In this document: positions 16,050 through 24,101 of the stretch, piece after piece
Layout of the letters: each line of letters opens with the position of its first letter
Position numbering within the stretch: position 1 is the stretch's first letter
Assembly: GCA_025560025.1 (NCBI GenBank)
Contig: CP048486.1
Coordinates: 1,678,001-1,742,000, forward strand
Origin: Agrobacterium tumefaciens
GTDB taxonomy: Bacteria > Pseudomonadota > Alphaproteobacteria > Rhizobiales > Rhizobiaceae
DNA length: 64,000 bases
Reading direction: 5' to 3'
The notes under the pieces: generated by a model
What the model was told of the DNA's origin: nothing
Database searches by the model: none
Seen by the model: only the letters and a program-made list of their open reading frames with translations
Position numbers and translations under genes: made by a program

Positions 16050-17060
16050 ATGAAAGACGGGATGTTCGTTTTCGATGCCGCAGTCCACACGCAGGACTTC
16101 GGCGACAATCAGATCAAGGACGGAAGCGACGGGAGGCGGGTGCGTCTGCTGCGATCGCAGATCGCGGGTTTCATCAACCTGACGGGCCGCAGGGGGCCGC
16201 CGCCGGAAACCTCGACCTTCTCCAATCCGGACCTGGAGTGGGGCAACAAGATGCTGTTTGAGAACTCCGATACCGACATGGCCTCTGCCTGCTCGGTGCC
16301 CCTCTTTTCACACTGGCGGGCCGGGCTCGGCCCGGTCGAACTGAGCGACGCTTTCGCCAAGTCTAACCCGAAGCGTGTCGTCCTCACCGGTGGCGTGGAC
16401 CCTGCCTATCACGGGCTGGATTTCGCGCTTGCGGAAATGGAGCGGCAGGTCAAGGAACTCGGCGCCGTCAGCATGAAGTTCTATCAGTACCAGCGCCGTG
16501 GATGTTCCTGGCGTGCAGACGACCGCGACATTGCCTATCCCCTATGGGAAAAGGCGATTGATCTCGGCATCAAGATGGTCCAGTTCCACAAGGGCTTTCC
16601 GCTGGAGCTCGGCCCCGTGGAGGCGTTCAAGCCGAATGATATCCAATATGCCGCTGCCGATTTCCCGGAGTTGAATTTCGGCATCCATCATCTTGGCGAC
16701 CCCTATGTCGATGAGACGATCTCCATCGCCAGCCGTTTCGACAATATCTTCCTGATCCTGCCGCTGTGGTTCAATCAGTACTATCTGCAGCCCTGGAAAA
16801 TGCTCGAGCGGCTCGGCGAAGCCCTCCTCTATGTCGGTTCCGATCGGATCTGCTACGGATCGGAAGCTTTCATCTGGCCCCACGTGCAGACCTATATCGA
16901 TACCCTGGCCAATCTCGAAATGCCCGAAGAGCTCCAGGAGCGTTACGGCTACCCCGAGATCACCCGCGAAATGAAGGAAAACATACTCGGCAAGGCGTTT
17001 GCGCGGGGCATGGGCATCGACATCGAAGCCAAGAAGATCGAACTGGGGCTGGTGGCATGA
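16050..17060 (+). CDS. Amidohydrolase family protein (Amidohydro_2-like TIM barrel)
   Basis: This 336-residue protein looks like the amidohydrolase-2 superfamily, whose members hydrolyse or decarboxylate small acids with a divalent metal. FHKGFPLELGP (about 180-190), FGIHHLGDPYVDE (about 210-222) and YGSEAFIWPH (about 268-278) carry the expected histidines and acidic residues. The usual early HxH metal motif is replaced by FDAAVHTQDF near residue 7, so metal binding is not assured. The start at 16050 follows GAGGAGATATCGA; an upstream GTG is weaker. It is coupled to a NifU-domain gene. Confidence 0.75.
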   Translation: MKDGMFVFDAAVHTQDFGDNQIKDGSDGRRVRLLRSQIAGFINLTGRRGPPPETSTFSNPDLEWGNKMLFENSDTDMASACSVPLFSHWRAGLGPVELSDAFAKSNPKRVVLTGGVDPAYHGLDFALAEMERQVKELGAVSMKFYQYQRRGCSWRADDRDIAYPLWEKAIDLGIKMVQFHKGFPLELGPVEAFKPNDIQYAAADFPELNFGIHHLGDPYVDETISIASRFDNIFLILPLWFNQYYLQPWKMLERLGEALLYVGSDRICYGSEAFIWPHVQTYIDTLANLEMPEELQERYGYPEITREMKENILGKAFARGMGIDIEAKKIELGLVA

Positions 17061-17383
17061 TGCAGTCATCCCACATCTCGCCGGAAGCACTTGAGGCCGC
17101 ATTCGCCCGGGTGCGTCCCCTTATTCTAGGCCATGGTGGAGATATCGAGGTTTCCGATATCTCCGCTGACGGTGTCGTCAGCATCAGGCTTCTGGGTGCC
17201 TGCAAGGCCTGCCCGAATATGGCGATGACCTATGTGGGTCCTATCCGGTCGTACCTGATGGATGTTGAGGGTGTGACGGATGTGCGTTGCGAGCAGGTCA
17301 ATGTCGGGCCGAAAGCGCTTGACCGGCTTGCCCGCAGACTGGGAGCGCGCCCTGTCCTGGAGGCTGCTTCCTCGGCACGCTAG
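17057..17383 (+). CDS. NifU-like domain iron-sulfur protein
   Basis: This 108-residue protein is a single NifU carboxyl-type domain: VRPLILGHGGDIEV (about 16-29), GACKACPNMAMTY (about 46-58) with the CxxC pair that holds a transient iron-sulfur cluster, then a final helical part. Its ATG overlaps the amidohydrolase stop (ATGA), so the two are made together. It probably delivers or holds a cluster for a partner enzyme. The pairing with an amidohydrolase resembles accessory genes of some binuclear-iron monooxygenase operons, but no such monooxygenase is in the window. Confidence 0.83.
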   Translation: MMQSSHISPEALEAAFARVRPLILGHGGDIEVSDISADGVVSIRLLGACKACPNMAMTYVGPIRSYLMDVEGVTDVRCEQVNVGPKALDRLARRLGARPVLEAASSAR

Positions 17384-17411
17384 GTCCTGCATTTCTGGAT
17401 ACACGATCAAC

Positions 17412-17446
17412 AAAAAATGCGGGAGCCTCGGCTCCCGCATCTTTTT
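17412..17446. terminator. Bidirectional terminator between the NifU-like and SDR genes
   Basis: ATGCGGGAGCC (17417-17427) pairs with GGCTCCCGCAT (17430-17440). It is followed by CTTTTT on the plus strand and preceded by six As, which give a U-run on the minus strand. It can therefore stop both converging transcripts. Confidence 0.88.
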
Positions 17447-17451
17447 GTGTG

Positions 17452-17479
17452 GGAGCCGCGACGCTGGCGTCGCGGCTCC
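17452..17479. terminator. Second hairpin in the convergent gap
   Basis: GGAGCCGCGACG (17452-17463) and CGTCGCGGCTCC (17468-17479) form a perfect 12-base stem with a CTGG loop. It has no U-run of its own and backs up the adjacent terminator. Confidence 0.7.
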
Positions 17480-17485
17480 GCATTT

Positions 17486-18553
17486 TCAGGGAATGATTTT
17501 CTCGGCTCGCAGACGGTCGAAGACGTCGATGAATGACTGTTCGGTGTCCTGCGTTTCGGTAAAGCCCAATGCCCGCGCCTTGGCCGTGGAATGCACGCAC
17601 TCCATGGGGCGGCCGAGATCGAGATCGGTGTGCCAGGCGGAGGCAAGCTTGTCGAGCTTGTTGGGCTGGAGATTGTGCGTCTTGACGAGTTCGTCCCAGG
17701 CGTCGGACGAGTTCTTCATTTGCTCTACCAGCGAATTGAACTCACCCGGATATTCGGCAACGGGGATATCGAAATAATCGGCAATACGCTGCCACAGCTG
17801 TTCCCACCGGAAGACGTCGCCGTTCACGGCGTTGAATGCTTCGTTGCGGGCATTGGGTTCGGTACCCGCCCAGACGATCTGCTTGGCCAGAATCCGGGCG
17901 TCCGTGATGTCGTTCAGGCCGCGATAGGCCGTGGCGCTGCCGGGAAAGCGGAAGGGCTGCCCGGTCGCCTTGCAGATCGAGGCATGGGTTGCCAGCGTCG
18001 CGCCGATGTTCATCAGATTGCCGACTGCATAACCGATGATGGTGTGAGAGCGATGCACGGACCAGCCGAAACCATATTTCGCGCCATAGGCCATTACCAC
18101 ATCTTCAAGCTCGTAATAGAAGTTCTTCTTGGGAAGACGGGGTGCTGTTTCACGGAACGGCGTAACGGGGGTAACCTTGCCGTAATCCTCGAAGGGACCA
18201 AGATAGTGCTTGGTGCCGGTAACGACGCCCACATGCTCCACGCTGCCCTTCTCCGCGAAGGCATCGAGCACCGTGCGCAGCATGTCGCCGTTCAGCCGGA
18301 TGTTTTCGTCTTCGTTGGAGCCGAGCGTCCAGGAGCAGTAAAAGATGTGGGTAGGGGCGAGATCGGCGAGTGCGGCGATGGCTGCGTCCCGATCAAGGAG
18401 ATCGACGCTGCGGGACTGGATGTAGGAGGCGCCGACAGGCGGCCGCCGCGACAGGCCATGAATCTCCCAGCCACCTTCGCTGCGAAGATGCTCGGCCACA
18501 TTCAGTCCCACGATCCCCGTTACGCCGACAATCAGCGCGCGCTTCTGGTACAT
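17486..18553 (-). CDS. NAD(P)-dependent SDR oxidoreductase (atypical, PRISE/5-beta-reductase-like)
   Basis: This 355-residue extended SDR starts MYQKRALIVGVTGIVGLNVA, a Rossmann loop with the GVTGIVG variant. Length and the FYYELEDVVMAYG segment (about 140-152) resemble the progesterone 5-beta-reductase/iridoid-synthase-like group, which reduces activated enones. I start it at 18553, after AGAGGTGT; the 90 extra upstream residues of the open frame run back over the LysR gene. It is divergent from that LysR regulator, with a palindrome in the gap. Confidence 0.82.
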   Translation of the reverse strand: MYQKRALIVGVTGIVGLNVAEHLRSEGGWEIHGLSRRPPVGASYIQSRSVDLLDRDAAIAALADLAPTHIFYCSWTLGSNEDENIRLNGDMLRTVLDAFAEKGSVEHVGVVTGTKHYLGPFEDYGKVTPVTPFRETAPRLPKKNFYYELEDVVMAYGAKYGFGWSVHRSHTIIGYAVGNLMNIGATLATHASICKATGQPFRFPGSATAYRGLNDITDARILAKQIVWAGTEPNARNEAFNAVNGDVFRWEQLWQRIADYFDIPVAEYPGEFNSLVEQMKNSSDAWDELVKTHNLQPNKLDKLASAWHTDLDLGRPMECVHSTAKARALGFTETQDTEQSFIDVFDRLRAEKIIP

Positions 18554-18634
18554 TTTACACCTCTCATGTTTGGAAAGAGGGTGAAGATGGCTGCTGTGGC
18601 GCTTGTCGGAAATCCCATCCACGGAATAAGTAAA

Positions 18635-18649
18635 GTGAAAATTGTTCAC
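18635..18649. promoter_or_regulatory. LysR-type T-N11-A operator
   Basis: GTGAAAATTGTTCAC contains the arms GTGAA and TTCAC around 5 bases and fits the T-N11-A rule of LysR boxes. It ends 13 bases before the LysR start and lies in the promoter shared with the SDR gene. Confidence 0.55.
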
Positions 18650-18662
18650 AGATGGAGCCGTC

Positions 18663-19577
18663 ATGCAAAACCGCGCCTTTGAGATGGAGGTATTCGTCTG
18701 TGTTGCCGAGTCCGGAAGCTTTTCGAATGCGGCAGATAAACTTGGCCTTTCCCCCTCCGCAATCAGCAAGCTCGTCGCGCGGCTTGAACAGCGGCTGGGC
18801 GTCCAGCTCGTCGTTCGTTCCACGCGTTCGCTGCGCCTGACATCGGAAGGGGAGGCGTTTCATTCCCTCTCCCGATCCATCCTGCAGGACATTGCCGAGG
18901 TGGAAACCCAGATCGCCCGGCAGTCAGAAAGCGCCGTTGGTGTTCTCAAGGTCAGTTGCAACGTTCCTTTCGGAATTCACGCCGTATGCCCTCTCATTCC
19001 GCGATTCCTGGCCGAGAATACGGGCATGAAAATCGACCTGGAACTGAGCGACGAACCGGTGGATCTCATCCTGGAACGGACCGATCTGGCGATCCGCACG
19101 GGAAGCCTTCAGGATTCTTCCATGAAGACCAGGCGTCTTTTGAATTCGCCCCGGCACGTGGTGGCCAGCCCGGAATATCTGCGCCTGCACGGCAGCCCTG
19201 TTCATCCAAATGACCTGAGAAAGCACAATTGCCTGACCATTGCCGGCAAACCGCAACATTCGGTCTGGAATTTCAGGGATGTCGACGACAGCGGCGTCGG
19301 GATCGTGGTTTCGGTTGCCGGCAATCTGGCGGTCAATAACGGCGAGACGCTCAGAGGTTTTGCGCTTGCCGGGCTAGGCATCGCCAGGCTCTCCGAATTT
19401 CACATCGGCACGGATCTGGAAGAGGGGAGGCTGGTGGCACTTCTGCCGACCTATGACGCCCAGGAAGTCGAACCCATCAGCGCCATCTATTCCGCCCAGT
19501 CGCACGTTCCCCAGCGAATCCGGCGTTTTCTTGATTTTCTCGTCACCAACCTCGGGGATGCCAGACGGCACAAATGA
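18663..19577 (+). CDS. LysR family transcriptional regulator
   Basis: This 304-residue LysR protein has an amino-terminal helix-turn-helix (FSNAADKLGLSPSAISKLVARLE, about 21-43) and a periplasmic-binding-like effector domain. The ATG at 18663 begins the conserved MQNRAFEMEVFVCVAESGSF. Divergent orientation suggests it activates the SDR gene at 17486-18553. The effector is unknown. Confidence 0.9.
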   Translation: MQNRAFEMEVFVCVAESGSFSNAADKLGLSPSAISKLVARLEQRLGVQLVVRSTRSLRLTSEGEAFHSLSRSILQDIAEVETQIARQSESAVGVLKVSCNVPFGIHAVCPLIPRFLAENTGMKIDLELSDEPVDLILERTDLAIRTGSLQDSSMKTRRLLNSPRHVVASPEYLRLHGSPVHPNDLRKHNCLTIAGKPQHSVWNFRDVDDSGVGIVVSVAGNLAVNNGETLRGFALAGLGIARLSEFHIGTDLEEGRLVALLPTYDAQEVEPISAIYSAQSHVPQRIRRFLDFLVTNLGDARRHK

Positions 19578-19609
19578 TCATCTGATAATTTATCACTTGA
19601 TCATTTGTG
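19569..19609. repeat. Inverted repeat spanning the LysR stop codon
   Basis: CACAAATGATCA (19569-19580) and TGATCATTTGTG (19598-19609) are perfect 12-base arms around 17 bases. The left arm contains the lysR stop. There is no U-run. It may terminate lysR weakly, or may be an operator of the TetR regulator that starts at 19742. Confidence 0.5.
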
Positions 19610-19741
19610 GGGCCGGTGTTATTTCTAATCCTGCTCAGGGAGTGGGCGCGGGTGGTTTTTCGATCCCGGATGAGATCCGGGTCAATATTGTTTCGATAGC
19701 GGGAAGGACGGTGGCGGTAACGCTGCCGAAACTGGCGAAAC

Positions 19742-20407
19742 ATGCAAAAAGTTGTCAAAAAATATCTCGATGCGGCTGATCGCGAACAGCAGATTCTCGA
19801 TTTTGCGATCACCTACGTGGCGCAACGCGGCCTGAGCTTCACGACGCGGGAGCTCGCTGATGCGCTTGGTGTGTCCCAGCCGCTTCTCTATCGGTATTTC
19901 AAGAACCGCGACGAACTTCTGAAGAAAATCTACGATGAAGTATATTTGAAACGCTGGGACCAGAACTGGAATGCCCAGCTATCCGATCGTAGCATTCCGA
20001 TACGCGATCGCCTGATCCGTTACCTCAAGGCCTATACCCTGGCTATTCTCGACGAGCGGTGGATCCGCATTTTCATCGCATCCGCGCTTGAAGATCCGCA
20101 GATCAGCAAGCGATATCTCGGGCTTCTTCATGAAACGACATTTCCCCTGATCTACAGGGAGATCGCTGCCGAAGCGGGAGTAACGCCTCCGACGGGCGCT
20201 GCCGCAGATGAGCTGGCGGTTGAGATTGTCTGGGGATTTCACTGCAGCTTCTTTTATTTCGGCGTGCGGAAATACATTTACCGCAACAGGATTCCTGAAA
20301 AACTCGATCCTGTCATCGAGGCGCGCGTTGATGTCTTTGTCACGGGGCTTTCCGAAAGCATGCGCCGCATGGGCACGTATGTTTCCAAGATGGAGGGTTC
20401 GAAATGA
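19742..20407 (+). CDS. TetR/AcrR family transcriptional regulator
   Basis: This 221-residue TetR protein has its helix-turn-helix near residues 20-60 (FTTRELADALGVSQPLLYRYFKNRDELL). The carboxyl domain is not diagnostic. It overlaps the following LysR gene by 4 bases (ATGA), so the two regulators are made together. They head a run of SDR and sugar-transport genes and probably control it. Confidence 0.88.
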   Translation: MQKVVKKYLDAADREQQILDFAITYVAQRGLSFTTRELADALGVSQPLLYRYFKNRDELLKKIYDEVYLKRWDQNWNAQLSDRSIPIRDRLIRYLKAYTLAILDERWIRIFIASALEDPQISKRYLGLLHETTFPLIYREIAAEAGVTPPTGAAADELAVEIVWGFHCSFFYFGVRKYIYRNRIPEKLDPVIEARVDVFVTGLSESMRRMGTYVSKMEGSK

Positions 20408-21348
20408 GCAGCATTCAAGACCTTCGCGTCTTTTCCGAGATCGTCAAATCCAACAGCTTCTCGATGGCGGCTACCAAGCTGGGTCTTTCGCCGGCGACTA
20501 TGAGCGGACGCCTGAAGGCGCTCGAAGACCATTTCGGTGTCGCATTGTTGAAGCGGACGACCCGTTCGCTCAGCCTCACGGAAGAAGGCAGGTATCTGTT
20601 CGAAACGTCGAAGGCGATCATTGATGATTTCGAAAAACTCGACAAGACGATGCGGGCTCGCAAGGGATGTGCTTTCGGCACGGTGACGATCGCAGCACCG
20701 GCGGATTTCGGCCGCAAATACCTGGTTCCGCTGACGAATGAGTTTGGCAAGGATCATCCGGAGGTTGGCTTTCGGCTGATCTTTGGCGGAGAGGATATAA
20801 ACCTCGTGGAGAACGAGTGCGATATGGCGATCCGTTTCGGCGCAATGCCTGACAGCGCTCTGACCACCCGAAAGCTTGGTGCCAACCCGATCGTCACCTG
20901 CGCGTCACAGGCCTATCTCGATCGGTTCGGGATACCGGAAACACCGCAGGATCTGGTGAACCATAACTGTCTTATCTACCTCGACGGCAAACTTCCGAAC
21001 GACAAATGGACGTTCGCAGCCGACGGGGAGCAAAGCGCGGTGCGGGTCAGCGGCAACCGGCTGGTGTCGGACTGGACGGCGCTTATCGACCTTGCGCAGG
21101 CCGGGCAGGGCATCATCCATGCATCGTCCTGGGATGTCTGTCATGCGCTCGAGGCGGGTACGCTGGTGCCGGTGTTGCTGGAGTTCCAGGAGGAGCCCGC
21201 GATTATCCATCTCCTGTCCGAACAGCGGCACAGACTGCCGCTCAGAACGGTGGAGTTCATCGATTTTCTCGTTCACCGGGTCAAGCGGATGAGCCGTAGC
21301 GTGGAGCTTAGCCTCAAAGGGCCACTTCAGCTCTGCGGCGCAGCCTAA
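20404..21348 (+). CDS. LysR family transcriptional regulator
   Basis: This 314-residue LysR protein has the DNA-binding segment SFSMAATKLGLSPATMSGRLKALE (about 18-41) and a standard effector domain. It is translationally coupled to the TetR gene. The T-N11-A palindrome at 22230-22244, before the second SDR gene, is a candidate target. Having two regulators of different families in one unit is uncommon. Confidence 0.88.
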   Translation: MSSIQDLRVFSEIVKSNSFSMAATKLGLSPATMSGRLKALEDHFGVALLKRTTRSLSLTEEGRYLFETSKAIIDDFEKLDKTMRARKGCAFGTVTIAAPADFGRKYLVPLTNEFGKDHPEVGFRLIFGGEDINLVENECDMAIRFGAMPDSALTTRKLGANPIVTCASQAYLDRFGIPETPQDLVNHNCLIYLDGKLPNDKWTFAADGEQSAVRVSGNRLVSDWTALIDLAQAGQGIIHASSWDVCHALEAGTLVPVLLEFQEEPAIIHLLSEQRHRLPLRTVEFIDFLVHRVKRMSRSVELSLKGPLQLCGAA

Positions 21349-21421
21349 CAGAAATCGCCCAACTCAAATGTTTTACCGGCAGCCTCGCGGTTTTGCCGAA
21401 CGATCAACCGTGGAGTTTCGA

Positions 21422-22204
21422 ATGGATTATGGCCTGAAAGACAAGCACGTCCTTGTCACGGGTGGTGCGACCGGCATCGGACTTGCCGTAGCAAAAGCTT
21501 TCGCGGCCGAGGACGCAATAGTCACGGTCAGCGGCCTGAATGATGCCGAAGTTGAAAGCGCCTGCACGACCATTGGCTCCCAATGCCGGGGCCGAGCCGG
21601 CGACCTGACGGCTGATGGTGAGGCGCAGGCTCTCTACACATTCGCCCTCAGCCGCAAGCCGGTGGACATTCTGGTCAACAGCATCGGGATTTTTGAAGTC
21701 CGGGATTTCTTCGAGACGACCGACGAACACTGGTTTCGCTATTTCGACGTCAATGTCATGACCGGCGTGCGGATGTCCCGCCTTGTACTCAAGGACATGC
21801 TGGCGCGCGGCGAGGGCAGCGTCGTCTTCATCGGCAGCGAAAGCGGTGTGAAGCCGCAGGCCTGGATGCCGCATTATGGCGCGATGAAGACCTGCATCCT
21901 CGGTGTCTCGAGGGCGCTCGCCGAACTGACCAAGGGAACACGCGTGCGCGTGAATACCATCCTTCCCGGTCCGACCGACACGGATGCCGTCAAGCGGTAT
22001 CATGAAGAGATTGCGCGGGATCGCGGGATAACACGCGCGGATGTGGTCGCACAGTATTTCGATGACACGGAACCGACCTCGCTGATCCGCAGGATGATCG
22101 AGCCGGTGGAGGTGGCCCGAAGCGTCGTCCATCTGGCGGCTTCGGCACATCTCAACGGCATGGCGATGCGGGCCGAAGGCGGCACGATCCGGTCGATTCT
22201 GTAA
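21422..22204 (+). CDS. Short-chain dehydrogenase/reductase
   Basis: This 260-residue classical SDR has the GGATGIG cofactor loop (about 13-19), NSIG in place of the usual NNAG, and catalytic serine plus YGAMK (Tyr/Lys, about 155-159). I start it at MDYGLKDK (21422); an upstream frame adds 18 unsupported residues. By context it oxidises or reduces a sugar or polyol imported by the transporter at 23118-26626. Confidence 0.88.
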   Translation: MDYGLKDKHVLVTGGATGIGLAVAKAFAAEDAIVTVSGLNDAEVESACTTIGSQCRGRAGDLTADGEAQALYTFALSRKPVDILVNSIGIFEVRDFFETTDEHWFRYFDVNVMTGVRMSRLVLKDMLARGEGSVVFIGSESGVKPQAWMPHYGAMKTCILGVSRALAELTKGTRVRVNTILPGPTDTDAVKRYHEEIARDRGITRADVVAQYFDDTEPTSLIRRMIEPVEVARSVVHLAASAHLNGMAMRAEGGTIRSIL

Positions 22205-22229
22205 CGTCGGATAGAGATCCGAACTCTTC

Positions 22230-22244
22230 TTCAGCATTGCTGAA
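22230..22244. promoter_or_regulatory. LysR-type palindrome
   Basis: TTCAGCATTGCTGAA is a perfect 15-base palindrome fitting T-N11-A. It lies in the 120-base gap between the two SDR genes and is a possible operator for the LysR regulator encoded at 20404-21348. Confidence 0.5.
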
Positions 22245-22324
22245 CAGTGAATTCAAAGGCAGGCCATCAATGTAAATAAGCATTTGCGCTATCAAGGGCT
22301 TACGCAGATTTCGGGAGGAGCTTC

Positions 22325-23089
22325 GTGAACCAGTTTGACCTTACTGATAAAAAGGCCTTCGTCACCGGTGCGGGCAGCGGCCTTGGTCAGGCGATTGCCA
22401 TAGCCTATGCCGAGGCCGGCGCAGATGTCGCCTGCCTGGATCTCGGGTCCAGCGCGGGCCTTGATGAGACAGTCCGGTTGATTGGCGCTCTGGGGCGCAC
22501 GGCAATCGCCCTTGAAGGTGATGTAACCGATCCGGACTCCATCGATCGCGCCTTTGACAAGGCCGAAGAGGTTCTTGGACCTATCGTTATCGCTGCCAAT
22601 AGTGCCGGGGTTGTCGACGTCTCTCCGGCCGAGCATTTGCCCAGGGCGCAATATCTGCGGCTGATGGAAATCAACCTCAACGGATTGTTCTGGTCCTGTC
22701 AGGCGGAGGGCCGGCGAATGCTGCAGCGGGGCTGCGGCTCCATCCTCAACATGGCGTCGATCTGTGGCTCGACGGCCATCAATGGTCTTGAACAGGTTCA
22801 CTATGATGCCAGCAAGGCAGGCGTTATCCGCCTCACCAAAAGCCTTGCAGCCGAATGGGCGCCGCGGGGCGTAAGGGTCAATTGCCTGAGCCCGGGCTTC
22901 ATGGCGACGCCGATGAACAGTCGCTCGGAGGTTGCGGAGCACGTCAGCCGGTTCGCATCGATGACGCCGATGCGACGTCTGGGCCAGCCCCGGGAGGTCG
23001 GCGGTCCGGCGGTCTTTCTGGCAAGTGATGCTGCAAGTTACTGCACCGGCGTCGATCTCAACGTCGATGGCGGCTTTCTGTCGACCTGA
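22325..23089 (+). CDS. Short-chain dehydrogenase/reductase
   Basis: This 254-residue classical SDR starts at GTG after GGGAGGAGC. It shows GAGSGLG (about 16-22), NSAG, catalytic serine (ASICGS) and YDASK (about 156-160), and the carboxyl CTGVDLNVDGGF block. It precedes the sugar-binding protein gene by 28 bases and is probably cotranscribed with the transporter. Sugar or sugar-alcohol dehydrogenase is the likely role. Confidence 0.88.
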   Translation: MNQFDLTDKKAFVTGAGSGLGQAIAIAYAEAGADVACLDLGSSAGLDETVRLIGALGRTAIALEGDVTDPDSIDRAFDKAEEVLGPIVIAANSAGVVDVSPAEHLPRAQYLRLMEINLNGLFWSCQAEGRRMLQRGCGSILNMASICGSTAINGLEQVHYDASKAGVIRLTKSLAAEWAPRGVRVNCLSPGFMATPMNSRSEVAEHVSRFASMTPMRRLGQPREVGGPAVFLASDAASYCTGVDLNVDGGFLST

Positions 23090-23117
23090 TCAACAAACAA
23101 CAAAGGAGGAGAAAAAC

Positions 23118-24053
23118 ATGCATAGGCTTTCCAAACTGACGGGCACGCTGTTCGTATCGATGCTCATTTCCGGCACGGCGTTCGCGCAGCCCCTCAAGAT
23201 CGGCTGGATCCAAGGTAATGCTGCATTCCAGGCCGAACAGCGCACAGAGGACGGGTTCAAGAAGTACCTGACCGACAACAAGATTTCCGACTGGGAAATC
23301 ACCTATCTCGATTCCGCCGGCGCGGCCGAGAAGGTTGCAAACAACATCGACGATGCGGTCAATCGCGGTGTTGACGTGATTTACATTACCTATGCCGACC
23401 TGCGCGCCTCCAGCAATGCGCTGAAGAGCGCCGAGGCCGCCAAGATCCCGGTCTATACCGTCGATTCAGGCTGGATCCCCGGATCTACGGCTGACATTAC
23501 GACCAACAACTGGCAGATGTCGGCCGAGGTCTCTCTCAGCCTTATCAGCCAGATAAAGGGCAAGGGTAACCTGATCATCATCACCACCGACAAGATCAAG
23601 CCCGTGCGGGAACGCACGGACACGCTGAAGGCGATCCTGAAGGAGTATCCCGAGGTCAAGATCATCGGCGAATATAATTTCGACGTCGCCAATTTCTATC
23701 AGGAGACGCTCAACGCCGTGCAGGATTTCGCAACGCGTTACGGCAACGACATTACCGCGGTGTGGACACCGTGGGACGAGCCGGCGCAGGCGGCCATCAC
23801 CGCTCTGCAGGGAGCTGGCCTCACCGTGCCGGTCTCCGGGATGGACGGACATCCTGAAGCGATCAAGGCCGTATGCGCCAAGGATTCCATGTTTGTCGCG
23901 ACGGGCCGTCAGCAATTCGAGGAATGGGGTGCGAAGCTGGCCGAATATGCCAAACGCGCAAAGATCGATGGTGAAGACCCCAAGTCGGTCACGAACGGCA
24001 AGGATATCGTCTATTACGGCGCCACGCTGTTTACCAAGGATAATTGCCAGTAA
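23118..24053 (+). CDS. CUT2-type sugar ABC transporter substrate-binding protein
   Basis: This 311-residue periplasmic binding protein of the ribose/galactose type has a signal peptide (MHRLSKLTGTLF to ISGTAFA, about 20 residues). The mature sequence begins QPLKIGWIQGNAAF. AAAGGAGGAG precedes the ATG; the open frame further upstream overlaps the SDR gene and is not used. Ligand contacts cannot be read with certainty, so the sugar is unknown. Confidence 0.9.
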   Translation: MHRLSKLTGTLFVSMLISGTAFAQPLKIGWIQGNAAFQAEQRTEDGFKKYLTDNKISDWEITYLDSAGAAEKVANNIDDAVNRGVDVIYITYADLRASSNALKSAEAAKIPVYTVDSGWIPGSTADITTNNWQMSAEVSLSLISQIKGKGNLIIITTDKIKPVRERTDTLKAILKEYPEVKIIGEYNFDVANFYQETLNAVQDFATRYGNDITAVWTPWDEPAQAAITALQGAGLTVPVSGMDGHPEAIKAVCAKDSMFVATGRQQFEEWGAKLAEYAKRAKIDGEDPKSVTNGKDIVYYGATLFTKDNCQ

Positions 24054-24062
24054 CTCCTCCCA

Positions 24063-24086
24063 GGCGGGCGGCGAAAGCCGCCTGCC
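24063..24086 (+). terminator. Intercistronic hairpin after the sugar-binding protein
   Basis: GGCGGGCGGC (24063-24072) pairs, with one G-U, to GCCGCCTGCC (24077-24086) across a GAAA tetraloop. No U-run follows. It probably protects the binding-protein mRNA and lowers expression of the ATPase gene. Confidence 0.6.
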
Positions 24087-24101
24087 GAACTCTATAGGTG
24101 A

